A DNA stretch of 64,000 bases from VMCP01 sp964408945 (GTDB taxonomy: Bacteria; Bacteroidota; Bacteroidia; NS11-12g; UBA955): contig CAYPBJ010000001.1 in assembly GCA_964408945.1 (NCBI GenBank), forward strand, positions 62,001 to 126,000, in the 5' to 3' direction. Every line of letters starts with the position of its first letter. The first letter of the stretch is position 1. The notes beneath the pieces were generated by a model. That model searched no databases and had not been told where the DNA came from. It saw nothing but the letters and a program-made list of their open reading frames with translations. This document shows positions 51,187 to 60,094 of the stretch, piece by piece. The position numbers were made by a program, and so were the translations under genes.

Positions 51187-52108
51187 TGTTTCGTTTAAAG
51201 AAACTTGCAATTAATATGGGTGCACCAACAAGAGCACAAATGGCATTCACTTGAAGTATTCTGTCTGGAATTAGATAATGAGCGATTGAATCGGCTCCAA
51301 CACACATGATAGCACCCGTTAATAGGGTTGGAATGATGAGTTTTCGGTGGTTTTCGGTGTTGAACCAGCGTTTCACAATGTGTGGTGAAACCAATCCAAC
51401 AAATCCTATAGGTCCACAATAAGCAGTGATCCATCCTGCGCCCAAAGCGCCAAAAAGGATGAGCATTTTGCGAAGTTTATTCACTGGAATGCCTGCTGAT
51501 TCTGCATAAATATCGCCCAACAAATAGTTATTCAATTGGTGAGAGTGAATAGCTGTAAATGCAGTCAGCAGTGACACAGGAATCAACAGCGAATAAAGGT
51601 CAGTTTTTAGAATTCTTTCAAAACTTCCCATACCCCAAAAGGAAAATTTCTGAAGTTGCTCAGCATTTCCAAATTGCTGTATGATTTCAATGATTGCACT
51701 GAACACAAAGCCTAAAACCATTCCGGTCAATAAAAGCCTAAGATGGTTGCCAAATCCTTGATTTAAGAAAATTTGCAATAACAACGCCATCAGTGCACCC
51801 AATATGCTTCCAGTCAGAGGAGTTAATCCCATAGGGAGTGCAGTTGGTGCAAAAATCATCAACGCCATACCCAGGTTGGCTCCAGGTGTCACACCCACTA
51901 AATAAGGGCCTGCAAGCGGATTTCTGAACAGTGTTTGCATGAGTAATCCCGAGATTGCGAGTCCCATGCCGGCAAGGGCGCTTCCCAAAACACGTGGGAA
52001 TCTGAAGTCCCAAAAAACAATTTGAAAATTATCAGGAGTTAAGTTCCAATGGAGATCAAAAAACAAGAGCAGAAATAACAGGATGAGTAGCGCACTATTT
52101 TTGATCAT
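51164..52108 (-). CDS. FecCD-type iron/haem/cobalamin ABC permease
   Basis: 314 aa with about nine to ten helices. The family features are clear: R-L-P-R-V-like R-F-P-R-V-L-G near 38, G-A-x-L-A-x-S-G-x-x-M-Q-like A-I-S-G-L-L-M-Q-T-L-F-R-N-P-L-A near 51-66, and G-P-I-G-F-V-G-L-V-S-P-H-I near 230. It imports a siderophore, haem or B12 across the inner membrane. It overlaps the binding-protein gene by 4 bp (ATGA). No ATPase gene follows; downstream is a convergent gene. Confidence 0.92.
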   Translation of the reverse strand: MIKNSALLILLFLLLFFDLHWNLTPDNFQIVFWDFRFPRVLGSALAGMGLAISGLLMQTLFRNPLAGPYLVGVTPGANLGMALMIFAPTALPMGLTPLTGSILGALMALLLQIFLNQGFGNHLRLLLTGMVLGFVFSAIIEIIQQFGNAEQLQKFSFWGMGSFERILKTDLYSLLIPVSLLTAFTAIHSHQLNNYLLGDIYAESAGIPVNKLRKMLILFGALGAGWITAYCGPIGFVGLVSPHIVKRWFNTENHRKLIIPTLLTGAIMCVGADSIAHYLIPDRILQVNAICALVGAPILIASFFKRNITPDAHA

Positions 52109-53250
52109 GGAGTCAATTTAATTTGGGTATAAAAATAGGCGTTTTCACCGTTTTGATAAAAGATTCTTTGAAGATCTTGCAATAGAAGATGGGGTTGAGC
52201 ACTTCCAAGATCCCAAAAAGGATTCGCGCCCGTAGATTCCATTTTAAGGTCATTTTGCCAAACTTGTGGTTTGCTGGATAGGATTTCTTTTTTAATTCGA
52301 TCATCAGAGATTTCCGAAATGTACTTTATGGAACCTGGGTGCAGTAAAACATTGCAGCGATGAATGTGAGCGAGGGCATTTTCAGTAGAGATTTGCACAG
52401 AATTGTTGCCCGAAAGGTTGGAAGTTATCCAAATTGGATCACCGCCTGCATCGTAAATGAGTTGAGTAAGATAGTTGTTTTTCTGTGGTACCCACCATAT
52501 TCCAGAGTATGGTAAGTTGACCATGATTTTTGGCTTTTTAATGGCGACAGTGGTATTTGAATTGAACTTAGCAACAAGTGTATTGTACATTGTTTGTTCT
52601 TCTTGAAAAAGGGACGATGCTAAAGAAGAATTATGCAAGAAATACCCAAAAACCTTGACCCATTCGGCTTTAGCCAACGGATGGACTTCGAAATGATTTT
52701 GAATGTAAACGAGCGTAGTGAATTTGCTCACTCTTTGGTCAATTTTAGGCTCTAAAGTATAAGTAAAAGTAAGGTTTGGTTTTAATTGAATGAGTTTCTC
52801 GATGTTTAGGTTTCCACCTTTTTGAATTTCTGAGGTTTGATGTTTTTGAGGCAGCTCAGCAATGGTATTTTGTGTCCAATGTGATAGTTGATCAACGGCA
52901 ATAACATCTTTTAGAGAATGCATTTGATTCAAAAATTGAGAAAATGCAGAGGTAAGAACAGCGATTTTAAGTTGAGCCTTTGATGGCAAAAAGGGGGTGT
53001 ATTCAGGGTAGTTTTGAGGATTTTTGCCTTTGTGGAATTTTTGCAGAACGCGTGTCGAGTCAAAATAAATTTCAAGTAATGTATCAGTGGGGGAGGTGCC
53101 AATTCTGAAAAATTTTGCGTGCGAATTAGTCTGCCATTGAACCATGCTTTCATGGTTTTCTTTAGTTTGGGGACTTTGACCGCCTAAACATCCGCTGAGA
53201 ATCAGCAAAATGCCCCAAAAAATAATGACAGAAAATCTGAGGAGCCGCAT
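52105..53250 (-). CDS. ABC-transporter substrate-binding lipoprotein (FepB/BtuF type)
   Basis: 381 aa. Lipobox I-L-S-G-C near 20, then an N-terminal ~75-residue stretch and a two-lobe binding fold with a long connecting helix (segments L-K-D-V-I-A-V-D near 115 and G-G-N-L-N-I-E-K-L-I-Q-L-K-P-N-L near 145; second lobe from about 240, with D-A-G-G-D). The ligand is unclear: siderophore, haem or cobalamin. Co-translated with the permease. A TAATTTTG box ends 7 nt before the ATG. Confidence 0.85.
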   Translation of the reverse strand: MRLLRFSVIIFWGILLILSGCLGGQSPQTKENHESMVQWQTNSHAKFFRIGTSPTDTLLEIYFDSTRVLQKFHKGKNPQNYPEYTPFLPSKAQLKIAVLTSAFSQFLNQMHSLKDVIAVDQLSHWTQNTIAELPQKHQTSEIQKGGNLNIEKLIQLKPNLTFTYTLEPKIDQRVSKFTTLVYIQNHFEVHPLAKAEWVKVFGYFLHNSSLASSLFQEEQTMYNTLVAKFNSNTTVAIKKPKIMVNLPYSGIWWVPQKNNYLTQLIYDAGGDPIWITSNLSGNNSVQISTENALAHIHRCNVLLHPGSIKYISEISDDRIKKEILSSKPQVWQNDLKMESTGANPFWDLGSAQPHLLLQDLQRIFYQNGENAYFYTQIKLTP

Positions 53251-53257
53251 GTTTAGG

Positions 53258-53265
53258 CAAAATTA
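53258..53265 (-). promoter_or_regulatory. -7 box of the binding-protein/permease operon
   Basis: TAATTTTG on the minus strand, ending 7 nt before the ATG at 53250. No clear -33. Confidence 0.5.
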
Positions 53266-53332
53266 GATTAAAAAAATTGACAGCCGATAAAGTTGTTAAT
53301 CAAACACGAAAGTTAGATAGCATATTTGTGAT

Positions 53333-53629
53333 GTGAATTTTCCGCTGTTGAAATATAAATTTTGGATAGGAATTGGTTTGTTCTTGTTGTGGATGACCTT
53401 TTTTGACAATAACAGTTTTGTATACAGGTGGAGATTGTCTTCTGATATTTCGCGATTAGAAGAGGGAATTCAAATTCACGAGAAGAAAATTCAAGAACTT
53501 CGAAGACAAAAAAAGGAATTGTTCGGAAGTCAAAAGAATTTAGAAAAATTTGCTCGTGAGAGGTATTTAATGAAAAAAGAAAATGAAGACTTATTTTTAA
53601 TTGTTGATGTTGAAGAAACCGACGATTAA
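53333..53629 (+). CDS. septum formation initiator family protein (FtsB/DivIC)
   Basis: 98 aa, GTG start at 53333 (MNFPLLKYK). One membrane helix (about 10-27) then a coiled coil (about 38-70, E-E-G-I-Q-I-H-E-K-K-I-Q-E-L) and the family ending A-R-E-R-Y-x-M-K-K-E-N-E-D-L-F. Joins the FtsL/FtsQ division complex. Divergent from the iron ABC genes. A near-consensus CATATTTG ends 4 nt upstream. Confidence 0.87.
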   Translation: MNFPLLKYKFWIGIGLFLLWMTFFDNNSFVYRWRLSSDISRLEEGIQIHEKKIQELRRQKKELFGSQKNLEKFARERYLMKKENEDLFLIVDVEETDD

Positions 53630-53693
53630 CATAAATAAGTCGACATGTTTATAAAAATAGATTTATTGTGCATTTCTATTGACTTTGAATAAA

Positions 53694-53701
53694 TAGGTTT
53701 G
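53694..53701 (+). promoter_or_regulatory. -7 box of dnaN
   Basis: TAGGTTTG, 37 nt before the dnaN ATG, with an A-rich leader. No -33 TTG at normal spacing. Confidence 0.45.
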
Positions 53702-53738
53702 CAGTAGTAGGAAAACCAACAAAACCGAAATAACGATT

Positions 53739-54860
53739 ATGAAATTTATAGCTTCTTCAAGCGACTTGCTTCAGCACCTTCTCACAGTTAATGGTGCCAT
53801 CATGTCTAAACCCATCATTCCTATTTTGGAGAACTTTTTGTTCGATATTCATGGGGGGGAGTTGACCATATTCAGTACCGATTTGGAAACGAGCATGACA
53901 ACGGCGTTAAAAGTAGAAGCGAATGATGATATTCGTATTGCTGTTCCGAGCAAGATGGTCATTGATATTTTGCGCTCTTTACCTGATAGTCCGGTGACAT
54001 TCAATATAGACACCACCACATTTTCAATTGAGGTAATTTCAAGCAACGGGCGTTACAAAATGGCAGGTCAAGACGGAACAGAATTTCCATCTTTACCGGA
54101 GAAAAGCGGCGAAGGCAGTTTTAGCATGCCCGCCAGTATCTTATTGAGAGCGGTGAGCAAAACAATTTTTGCAGCAGGAACTGACGAGTTGCGTTTGAAT
54201 TTGACTGGTTTGTTTGTAGAAATGAAGAACAACCACGTGAATTTTGTCGCTACAGATGCCAATAAATTGGTTTGTTTTACCAGAAAAGACATTTCTCCAA
54301 ATGTTGATCATTCTTTCATCATTCCTAAGAAGCCTTTGAATCTATTGAAAACAGCTCTTCCTAATGATGAAACACCAGTAGTAGTAGATTACAACAAGGC
54401 GAATGTATTCTTTAACTTTGGAGATACTCAATTGATTTGTCGATTGTTGGATGAAAAATATCCTGACTATTCAGCGGTAATCCCAAAAAACAATCCGAAC
54501 ATTTTGATCATCAACCGAATGGACTTCTTAAGTTCCATCAACCGTATATCTATTTTTGCATCCAAAACTACCCATCAAGTACGTTTGAAAGTGGTTGGAA
54601 GTGAATTGACCATATCTGCCGAAGATATAGAAATGGCCAATGAAGCAACCGAAAAAATCGCTTGCGAATACAACGGCGATGACATGGAAATTGGCTTCAA
54701 TGCTCGTTTCTTGAAGGAAATGTTATCAACCCTCGACGGCGAGAGCATTCAACTTCAATTGTCACAACCAAACAGAGCTGGACTTTTAGTCCCAACAGGC
54801 AAAGATGGATCAGAGGAGATCACCATGTTGATCATGCCTATGATGCTGAACAATTATTGA
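53739..54860 (+). CDS. dnaN: DNA polymerase III beta subunit (sliding clamp)
   Basis: 373 aa in three clamp domains. The N-terminus (M-K-F-I-A-S-S) and the L-P-x-x-x-x-E-G-S-F segment around 122, R-L-L-D-E-K-Y-P-D-Y near 237 and the C-terminal M-P-M-M-L motif are typical of the beta clamp. It is not next to dnaA or recF. A heptad array starts 2 nt after its stop codon. Confidence 0.96.
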   Translation: MKFIASSSDLLQHLLTVNGAIMSKPIIPILENFLFDIHGGELTIFSTDLETSMTTALKVEANDDIRIAVPSKMVIDILRSLPDSPVTFNIDTTTFSIEVISSNGRYKMAGQDGTEFPSLPEKSGEGSFSMPASILLRAVSKTIFAAGTDELRLNLTGLFVEMKNNHVNFVATDANKLVCFTRKDISPNVDHSFIIPKKPLNLLKTALPNDETPVVVDYNKANVFFNFGDTQLICRLLDEKYPDYSAVIPKNNPNILIINRMDFLSSINRISIFASKTTHQVRLKVVGSELTISAEDIEMANEATEKIACEYNGDDMEIGFNARFLKEMLSTLDGESIQLQLSQPNRAGLLVPTGKDGSEEITMLIMPMMLNNY

Positions 54861-54862
54861 TT

Positions 54863-55048
54863 GGTAACGGGTGCCGGGTAGCGGGTAGCGGGTAGCAGGT
54901 AGCGGGTAGCGGGTAGCGGGTTACGGGCTGTGGGCTGCGGGTTACGGGTTACGGGTTACGGGTATCGGGTATCGGGTGTCGGGTGCCGGGTTACGGGCTG
55001 CGGGTTACGGGCCAACTACTAACTACCATCTACCATTTACCATGTACC
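54863..55048 (+). repeat. inverted G-rich heptad arrays between dnaN and yggS
   Basis: Twenty-one 7-nt units of form GG[TC]NN[CT][GA] run without indel from 54863 to 55009. A GGCC pivot (55010-55013) follows, then five units in the opposite sense (55014-55048; on the minus strand GGTANNT). Runs of identical neighbours (GGTAGCG, GGTTACG, GGTATCG) point to local unit copying. The plus strand shows GGG about every 7 nt, so it has G-quadruplex potential. Arrays start 2 nt after the dnaN stop and 5 nt after the yggS stop. Confidence 0.9.
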
Positions 55049-55053
55049 AAAGT

Positions 55054-55719
55054 CTACACAAACACCGCCGTTCCCACTCTTACAAACGTAGATCCGTGTT
55101 TGGTGGCTATGTGGTAATCACTACTCATTCCAATGGAAAGTTCACAGAAAGACGGTGAATGGTTGAAAATGGTTGATTTGGCTTCGAGGAATAGTTTTTG
55201 AATTTGAGAAAATTCATTGGAAATCTGGACTGGGTCTTCAGTAAGTGAAGCCATGCCCATCAGTCCGCAGATTTGAATGTTTGATAAAGTGTCTTTTTCG
55301 GAGTTGTATTCTGCCCAGAATTGAGAAAGATGAGAAGGAGGAATTCCAAATTTGCTATCTTCCTGAGCGACATGAAGTTGAATTAATACGTTGATGATTC
55401 TATTGTTTGTCGCAGCTTGTTTATTGATTTCTTTGAGTAGTTTTATTGAATCTACGGAGTGAATCATTTCAATGAACGGCGCTATATATTTGACTTTGTT
55501 GGTTTGAAGGTGGCCTATTAAATGCCATTCAATGTCAGTTGGAAGTTGCTCTCTGCGCTCGAGGAGTGCTTGGACTCTGTTCTCTGCGAAAATTCTTTGT
55601 CCGGCGTTGTAGGCTTCCTGGATTTCTTGGATTTCACGGTACTTGGAGACGACAATGAGCTGTGTACTTTCAGGCAATTGTTTCTTGAGTTGATCGATGT
55701 TTTCTGCTATGCGACTCAT
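55054..55719 (-). CDS. yggS: YggS-family pyridoxal phosphate homeostasis protein
   Basis: 221 aa, TIM-barrel PLP-binding protein. The PLP lysine lies in V-V-S-K-Y-R (Lys26), with F-A-E-N-R-V-Q near 44, H-L-I-G-H-L-Q-T-N-K near 66 and the final L-S-I-G-M-S-S-D-Y and G-S-T-F-V-R-V-G-T segments. It keeps free PLP balanced and has no known catalytic reaction. Convergent with dnaN across the heptad arrays. Confidence 0.95.
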   Translation of the reverse strand: MSRIAENIDQLKKQLPESTQLIVVSKYREIQEIQEAYNAGQRIFAENRVQALLERREQLPTDIEWHLIGHLQTNKVKYIAPFIEMIHSVDSIKLLKEINKQAATNNRIINVLIQLHVAQEDSKFGIPPSHLSQFWAEYNSEKDTLSNIQICGLMGMASLTEDPVQISNEFSQIQKLFLEAKSTIFNHSPSFCELSIGMSSDYHIATKHGSTFVRVGTAVFV

Positions 55720-55726
55720 TTTGTAG

Positions 55727-55734
55727 TACCTTTG
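55727..55734 (+). promoter_or_regulatory. -7 box of the DUF4296 lipoprotein gene
   Basis: TACCTTTG, ending 5 nt before the ATG at 55740. It overlaps the GTG at 55734, excluding that start. No clear -33. Confidence 0.55.
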
Positions 55735-55739
55735 TGTTT

Positions 55740-56102
55740 ATGCAATTTTGTACCCGCAAAATAACACCCGTTTTCCCTAAAGTAAGCTTGGTAGTGGGTA
55801 TTTTATTGTGGTTTTCGTCGTGTTCAAAAAACCTTCCGGTGAAGGATGAAAAATTGGTAGATATTTTAGCCGATGCTATGCGACTTGAAGCTTCTCAACA
55901 AGTGGCTTATAATTACTTAACAATGCCTGATTCAGCTTGGGACAAGGGGTATTCATTTATATTGAAAAAACACCAGGTTAGTGCAGAAGATTTTGAAAAA
56001 TCCATGAATTATTATCAGGAAAATGCTCAAGAATTTTCTGATCTGATGGGCAAAGTGGTTGACGTCTTGAATAAAGAGGAACTTAAAGAATATCGCCGGT
56101 GA
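55740..56102 (+). CDS. DUF4296 family lipoprotein
   Basis: 120 aa from ATG 55740. A leader with lipobox W-F-S-S-C (Cys28) precedes a small helical domain (L-V-D-I-L-A-D-A-M-R-L-E-A and Y-S-F-I-L-K-K-H-Q-V-S-A-E-D-F-E-K-S-M-x-Y-Y) that matches DUF4296, a family known from Bacteroidota with no assigned function. It overlaps mutS2 by 4 bp (GTGA). Confidence 0.85.
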   Translation: MQFCTRKITPVFPKVSLVVGILLWFSSCSKNLPVKDEKLVDILADAMRLEASQQVAYNYLTMPDSAWDKGYSFILKKHQVSAEDFEKSMNYYQENAQEFSDLMGKVVDVLNKEELKEYRR

Positions 56103-58525
56103 TTTATCCCAATAACTTTGAGGATATTGTTGGATTTTCTCCGCTTCGCGAGGATATTAAACGCTTTTGTAGACTCGAATCTGCCCAAGCAAAAGCAATC
56201 GCATTTGGTTTTGTGAGGGATGAATTGGAGTTGTTTAAGCGTTTGGATGAGATAGATGAATGCAATCTGCTCAATGAACAGCTTCCATCGCTATTTGAAT
56301 GGGGAAAAGTAGTTGACATTGATGAAAGCTTAAAACACGTTTCTGTTGATGGTTACTTTTTGATGGAAACTGAATGGGTTTCGGTGTTGACGGTATTGAA
56401 GTCGTATCAACGTTTCGCCCAGGCCTTAACCAATAGGCAAGGAGATTTTCCGCGATGGGCTGTTTTGTTTGGTCCATCGGAAGCCGCAAGAGGTTGTCAG
56501 GCTTTGATTGTTAAAGTTATTGATGAGGAAGGAAATATCCATAATAATGCATCCTCAGAATATCAAAAAATCAGTCTGGAAATTTCCAGAATGGAACGCG
56601 AAGCTCGGAATGCAACAAAGTCCATTTTCAAAGAATGGAAAGCCCTTGGTTATACAGCTGATACCGATGTAACCATTCGTGAGGAACGCTTGGTTATTCC
56701 TGTTTTGGCTGAGTTTAAACGTAAGGTGAAAGGCTTTGTGAAGGATGTTTCAGCAACAGGAAAAGTCTTATTTATTGAACCGGCTAGCTTGTTGGAGGTG
56801 AATAACCGATTGAGGGAATTGTTTGCCGATAGAAAAAGAGAACGCGAGCGTTTATTAAAACAATTAACGCGAGATATTGCCCCATTTACGCCTCAATTAT
56901 TGCAATTGACTGCCAATTTGTCTACCGCAGATTTTATCTATGCTAAGTGGCAAATGTTGCAACTGATTCAAGCCGAAAGACCTCGTTTTAAGAAAGACGG
57001 GGGAATTTATTTGAAGTCAGTGGTTCACCCTGTTTTAAAGCGCGAACTGGGCAGGCAGAATAAGAAGATCATTCCTTTAGATATAGAGTTGCAAGATCAA
57101 CGAATTGTTGTGGTAAGCGGACCGAATGCCGGTGGAAAGAGTGTGGTATTAAAAACCGTGTTATTGACCCAGTATATGTTTCAGTGCGGTTTGTTTGTTT
57201 CGGCCAAGCCTGAAAGCGAAATGGGTATCTTTGAGCAATTGATGATTGATTGCGGTGATGGACAATCAATTGAAGCAGGATTGAGTACATTTTCTGCGCA
57301 TTTGGCCAATTTGAAAGCCATAATGGATCATGGTTCTGACCGAAGTTTGATTGGTTTGGATGAATTGGGTACTGGAACTGATCCAAGGTATGGAGCTCCA
57401 ATTGCTCAATCTGTATTAGAGCGATTGGCTGAAAAAAAGAGCTTCGTAATTGCTACAACTCACTTTTCTCAGATCAGGGAGTGGGGTGCACGAAACCCGA
57501 AGGTGATGCAAGCGAGCATGGCATATGATGCCGTGAAATTGGAACCTCGTTATCAGTTTGTATCGGGGAAACCGGGCAGCAGTTTTGCGCTAGAATTGAT
57601 GCGTAAAACGGGATTTGATACCGAGTGGTTGGAAAGCATTCAAGAATTGGCTGGGCAACAACTGGGTAAAACCGAAGATTTGATGCTTGATTTAGATCGA
57701 AAAAACGAGCATTTACAGCAATTATTGCAAGACAATCAACGTAAAAATGCACACCTCCAACAGTTGATTGACGATTATTCTCAGGTTAAAGATAAAATTC
57801 AATCCAAAAGGCAACAAATCATTGATCAAACCCGATTGGAATCTCAGAAAATCTTATCGAAGGCGAACCAACAGATTGAAGAAACCATCAGAATCATTCG
57901 CGAAAATAGGGCAGATAAGAACAAGACTCAAAAAGCAAGGCAAGAGTTAGATGGGTTCAAGAAAACGGTAGATGATAAATTAAAACCCTTAGCAGGTCTC
58001 GATAAATCTTTGGTTGGGAAATCAGTCGAAGAAAAAACATCCCCCGAAAATACGGGGAAAGAGAAACCCGTTTCAGTGAAAATTATGGCAGGTTCGAAGG
58101 TGAAAAACACCATCAATGGTCAAAAAGGGGAAGTGATAGAGATCAAGAAAGATAAGGTTTTAGTGGTGTTTGGACTGATTAAAATGTGGGTGCCCATGAG
58201 TGAGTTGCAAGCGGTTGGTGGCACTGAGTCGGTGCAGAAAAAACAGGGTACTGGTTTTCAATGGATTGAAAGGCAGTCTACGTTTTCGGCGAATTTGGAT
58301 ATCAGGGGACTCAGAGGCGAAGAGTCAATTTTAAAGATACAGAAGTGGTTGGATGAAGGGTATGCCTTGGGCAGCAGGGATTTAAAAGTCATACATGGTA
58401 GAGGCGATGGAATATTGCGAAAGTTGATTCGAGATTATTTGAAAACCGTGAATTTTGTTAAATCATATAAATATGAAACCGAGCAACAGGGCGGTGATGG
58501 AGCTACGCTCATAACGTTGAATTAG
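56099..58525 (+). CDS. mutS2: MutS2 family protein
   Basis: 808 aa, GTG start. MutS core and ABC ATPase domain: Walker A G-P-N-A-G-G-K-S near 340, Walker B L-I-G-L-D-E-L-G-T-G-T-D near 420, long coiled coil (about 530-640), a KOW-like segment and a C-terminal Smr nuclease domain (L-D-I-R-G then H-G-R-G-D-G near 765). It acts in recombination control or ribosome rescue rather than mismatch repair. Co-translated with the DUF4296 gene. Confidence 0.94.
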   Translation: MIYPNNFEDIVGFSPLREDIKRFCRLESAQAKAIAFGFVRDELELFKRLDEIDECNLLNEQLPSLFEWGKVVDIDESLKHVSVDGYFLMETEWVSVLTVLKSYQRFAQALTNRQGDFPRWAVLFGPSEAARGCQALIVKVIDEEGNIHNNASSEYQKISLEISRMEREARNATKSIFKEWKALGYTADTDVTIREERLVIPVLAEFKRKVKGFVKDVSATGKVLFIEPASLLEVNNRLRELFADRKRERERLLKQLTRDIAPFTPQLLQLTANLSTADFIYAKWQMLQLIQAERPRFKKDGGIYLKSVVHPVLKRELGRQNKKIIPLDIELQDQRIVVVSGPNAGGKSVVLKTVLLTQYMFQCGLFVSAKPESEMGIFEQLMIDCGDGQSIEAGLSTFSAHLANLKAIMDHGSDRSLIGLDELGTGTDPRYGAPIAQSVLERLAEKKSFVIATTHFSQIREWGARNPKVMQASMAYDAVKLEPRYQFVSGKPGSSFALELMRKTGFDTEWLESIQELAGQQLGKTEDLMLDLDRKNEHLQQLLQDNQRKNAHLQQLIDDYSQVKDKIQSKRQQIIDQTRLESQKILSKANQQIEETIRIIRENRADKNKTQKARQELDGFKKTVDDKLKPLAGLDKSLVGKSVEEKTSPENTGKEKPVSVKIMAGSKVKNTINGQKGEVIEIKKDKVLVVFGLIKMWVPMSELQAVGGTESVQKKQGTGFQWIERQSTFSANLDIRGLRGEESILKIQKWLDEGYALGSRDLKVIHGRGDGILRKLIRDYLKTVNFVKSYKYETEQQGGDGATLITLN

Positions 58526-58544
58526 TGGGAAAATCGTATTTTTG
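58517..58544 (+). promoter_or_regulatory. promoter of folD-queE
   Basis: TTG (58517-58519) inside the last codons of mutS2, a 17-nt spacer, then TATTTTTG (58537-58544). The folD ATG follows after 5 nt. Confidence 0.65.
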
Positions 58545-58549
58545 CAGTT

Positions 58550-59428
58550 ATGGCAGAAATACTTGACGGAAGGGCCGTTTCTCAGCATTATAAGAATCAA
58601 ATCAAAGCAGAAGTTGATGAAATGACTGCTAAAGGTTTGCGCGCGCCACATTTGGTCGCGATATTGGTTGGAAACGACGGTGGAAGTCAAACGTATGTTG
58701 CTGCCAAGGAAAAAGCTTGTCACGAGGTGGGTTTTAGGGGCACTGTCTTGAGGTATCCAGATACCATTACTCAAGAAGAATTGTTGAGATCAGTGCATCA
58801 AATCAATGAAGATTCAGAAATTGACGGACTCATTGTTCAATTGCCTTTGCCTAAACATATTGATGAAAATGCAGTTACACAAGCCATTAAGCCTGAAAAG
58901 GACGTAGATGGTTTTCACGATATCAATATGGGGAAACTCGCTAAGGGCGATACATCAGGATATACCAGCGCTACGCCATTGGGGGTGACAATGTTGTTGA
59001 AATTCTATGGTATAAAAACTTCGGGTAAGCATGCCGTGGTCATTGGGCGCAGCAATATTGTGGGTAGGCCCATGAGTATTTTGCTGTCAGATTCATCAGA
59101 GACGGGCAACTGCACGGTTACTTTGTGCCATTCAAGAACATCGAATTTAAAAGAACTTTGCTTGCAAGCAGATATTGTTGTGGCGGCCATTGGAAGACCG
59201 GGTTTTGTTACTGGCGATATGATTAAACCAGGTGCTGTAGTTATTGATGTAGGGACCACCAGACTAGACGACTCCAGTAAAAAGGCTGGATGGAGGTTGG
59301 CTGGTGACGTTGATTTTGCAGGTGCATCAGAAAATGCTTCCATGATTACACCCGTACCAGGCGGTGTGGGACCCATGACTATTACAGGTTTGATGTTAAA
59401 TACCCTGAAATCCAGAAAATTGAGATGA
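58550..59428 (+). CDS. folD: methylenetetrahydrofolate dehydrogenase/cyclohydrolase
   Basis: 292-aa bifunctional enzyme that interconverts methylene-, methenyl- and formyl-THF. Features: the T-Y-V-A-A-K-E-K-A-C catalytic Lys region near 47, the P-L-P-K-H-I-D segment near 100, V-I-G-R-S-N-I-V-G-R-P near 165 and P-V-P-G-G-V-G-P-M-T near 264. Overlaps queE by 4 bp (ATGA). Confidence 0.97.
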   Translation: MAEILDGRAVSQHYKNQIKAEVDEMTAKGLRAPHLVAILVGNDGGSQTYVAAKEKACHEVGFRGTVLRYPDTITQEELLRSVHQINEDSEIDGLIVQLPLPKHIDENAVTQAIKPEKDVDGFHDINMGKLAKGDTSGYTSATPLGVTMLLKFYGIKTSGKHAVVIGRSNIVGRPMSILLSDSSETGNCTVTLCHSRTSNLKELCLQADIVVAAIGRPGFVTGDMIKPGAVVIDVGTTRLDDSSKKAGWRLAGDVDFAGASENASMITPVPGGVGPMTITGLMLNTLKSRKLR

Positions 59429-60024
59429 ATCATTTGCCGGTAATGGAGCATTTTTACACCATACAAGGTGAAGGTGCTTACACGGGGTTTGCTGCATATT
59501 TTGTGCGTTTGGGTGGATGTGATGTGGGTTGCACATGGTGTGACGTAAAAGACAGTTGGGATGCTTCTAAGCACCCAGTTTATTCTGTAGATGAAATATT
59601 GGAATGGGTATTAAATGCCCGGGCAAATCGAGTAGTGATTACCGGGGGAGAGCCCGCAATGTATGACTTAACAGAGTTGGTTGAGGCATTGAAACGGCAT
59701 CAAGTTTTTGTGCACATTGAAACATCGGCAGCACATGAAATTAAAGGAGCGTTTGATTGGGTGACTATTTCCCCCAAAAAATTCAAATTCCCGTTAGACA
59801 GTCAGATGTCAAGAGCACATGAATTGAAGATCATAGTTTATAACAAGTCGGATTTTGAATGGGCGGAAAAGTGGGCACAATGTTGTCTTCCTCAATGTAA
59901 ATTGTATCTTCAGCCGGAATGGGATAGAAGAGATGTTATGATGAATCAAATAATTGATTACGTGAAGATTAATCCGCACTGGCAAATTTCACAACAAACT
60001 CATAAATATCTAGGAATTCCATAA
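59425..60024 (+). CDS. queE: 7-carboxy-7-deazaguanine synthase
   Basis: 199-aa radical-SAM enzyme of queuosine biosynthesis. Cluster motif C-D-V-G-C-T-W-C near 32-39 (CX3CX2C), F-Y-T-I-Q-G-E-G near 10 and T-G-G-E-P near 73. It converts carboxytetrahydropterin to CDG. Other que genes are not here. Co-translated with folD. Confidence 0.94.
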   Translation: MNHLPVMEHFYTIQGEGAYTGFAAYFVRLGGCDVGCTWCDVKDSWDASKHPVYSVDEILEWVLNARANRVVITGGEPAMYDLTELVEALKRHQVFVHIETSAAHEIKGAFDWVTISPKKFKFPLDSQMSRAHELKIIVYNKSDFEWAEKWAQCCLPQCKLYLQPEWDRRDVMMNQIIDYVKINPHWQISQQTHKYLGIP

Positions 60025-60057
60025 TTTCAAACGCTGTAAACCCTGTGAGTAAGTAGG

Positions 60058-60089
60058 TTGTCAATAGACAATCGGTTCAATTATTTTTG
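60058..60089 (+). promoter_or_regulatory. promoter of the serine hydrolase gene
   Basis: TTG (60058-60060), 21-nt spacer, TATTTTTG (60082-60089). The ATG at 60095 follows after 5 nt. Confidence 0.65.
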
Positions 60090-60094
60090 AATTT

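Noticed and set aside
54863..55048. CRISPR array
   Set aside because: Units are 7 nt and contiguous, with no spacers and no cas genes in the window.
54976..55158. Open frame of 60 aa over the dnaN-yggS repeat
   Set aside because: It runs through the heptads and antisense into yggS; period 7 gives open frames by chance.
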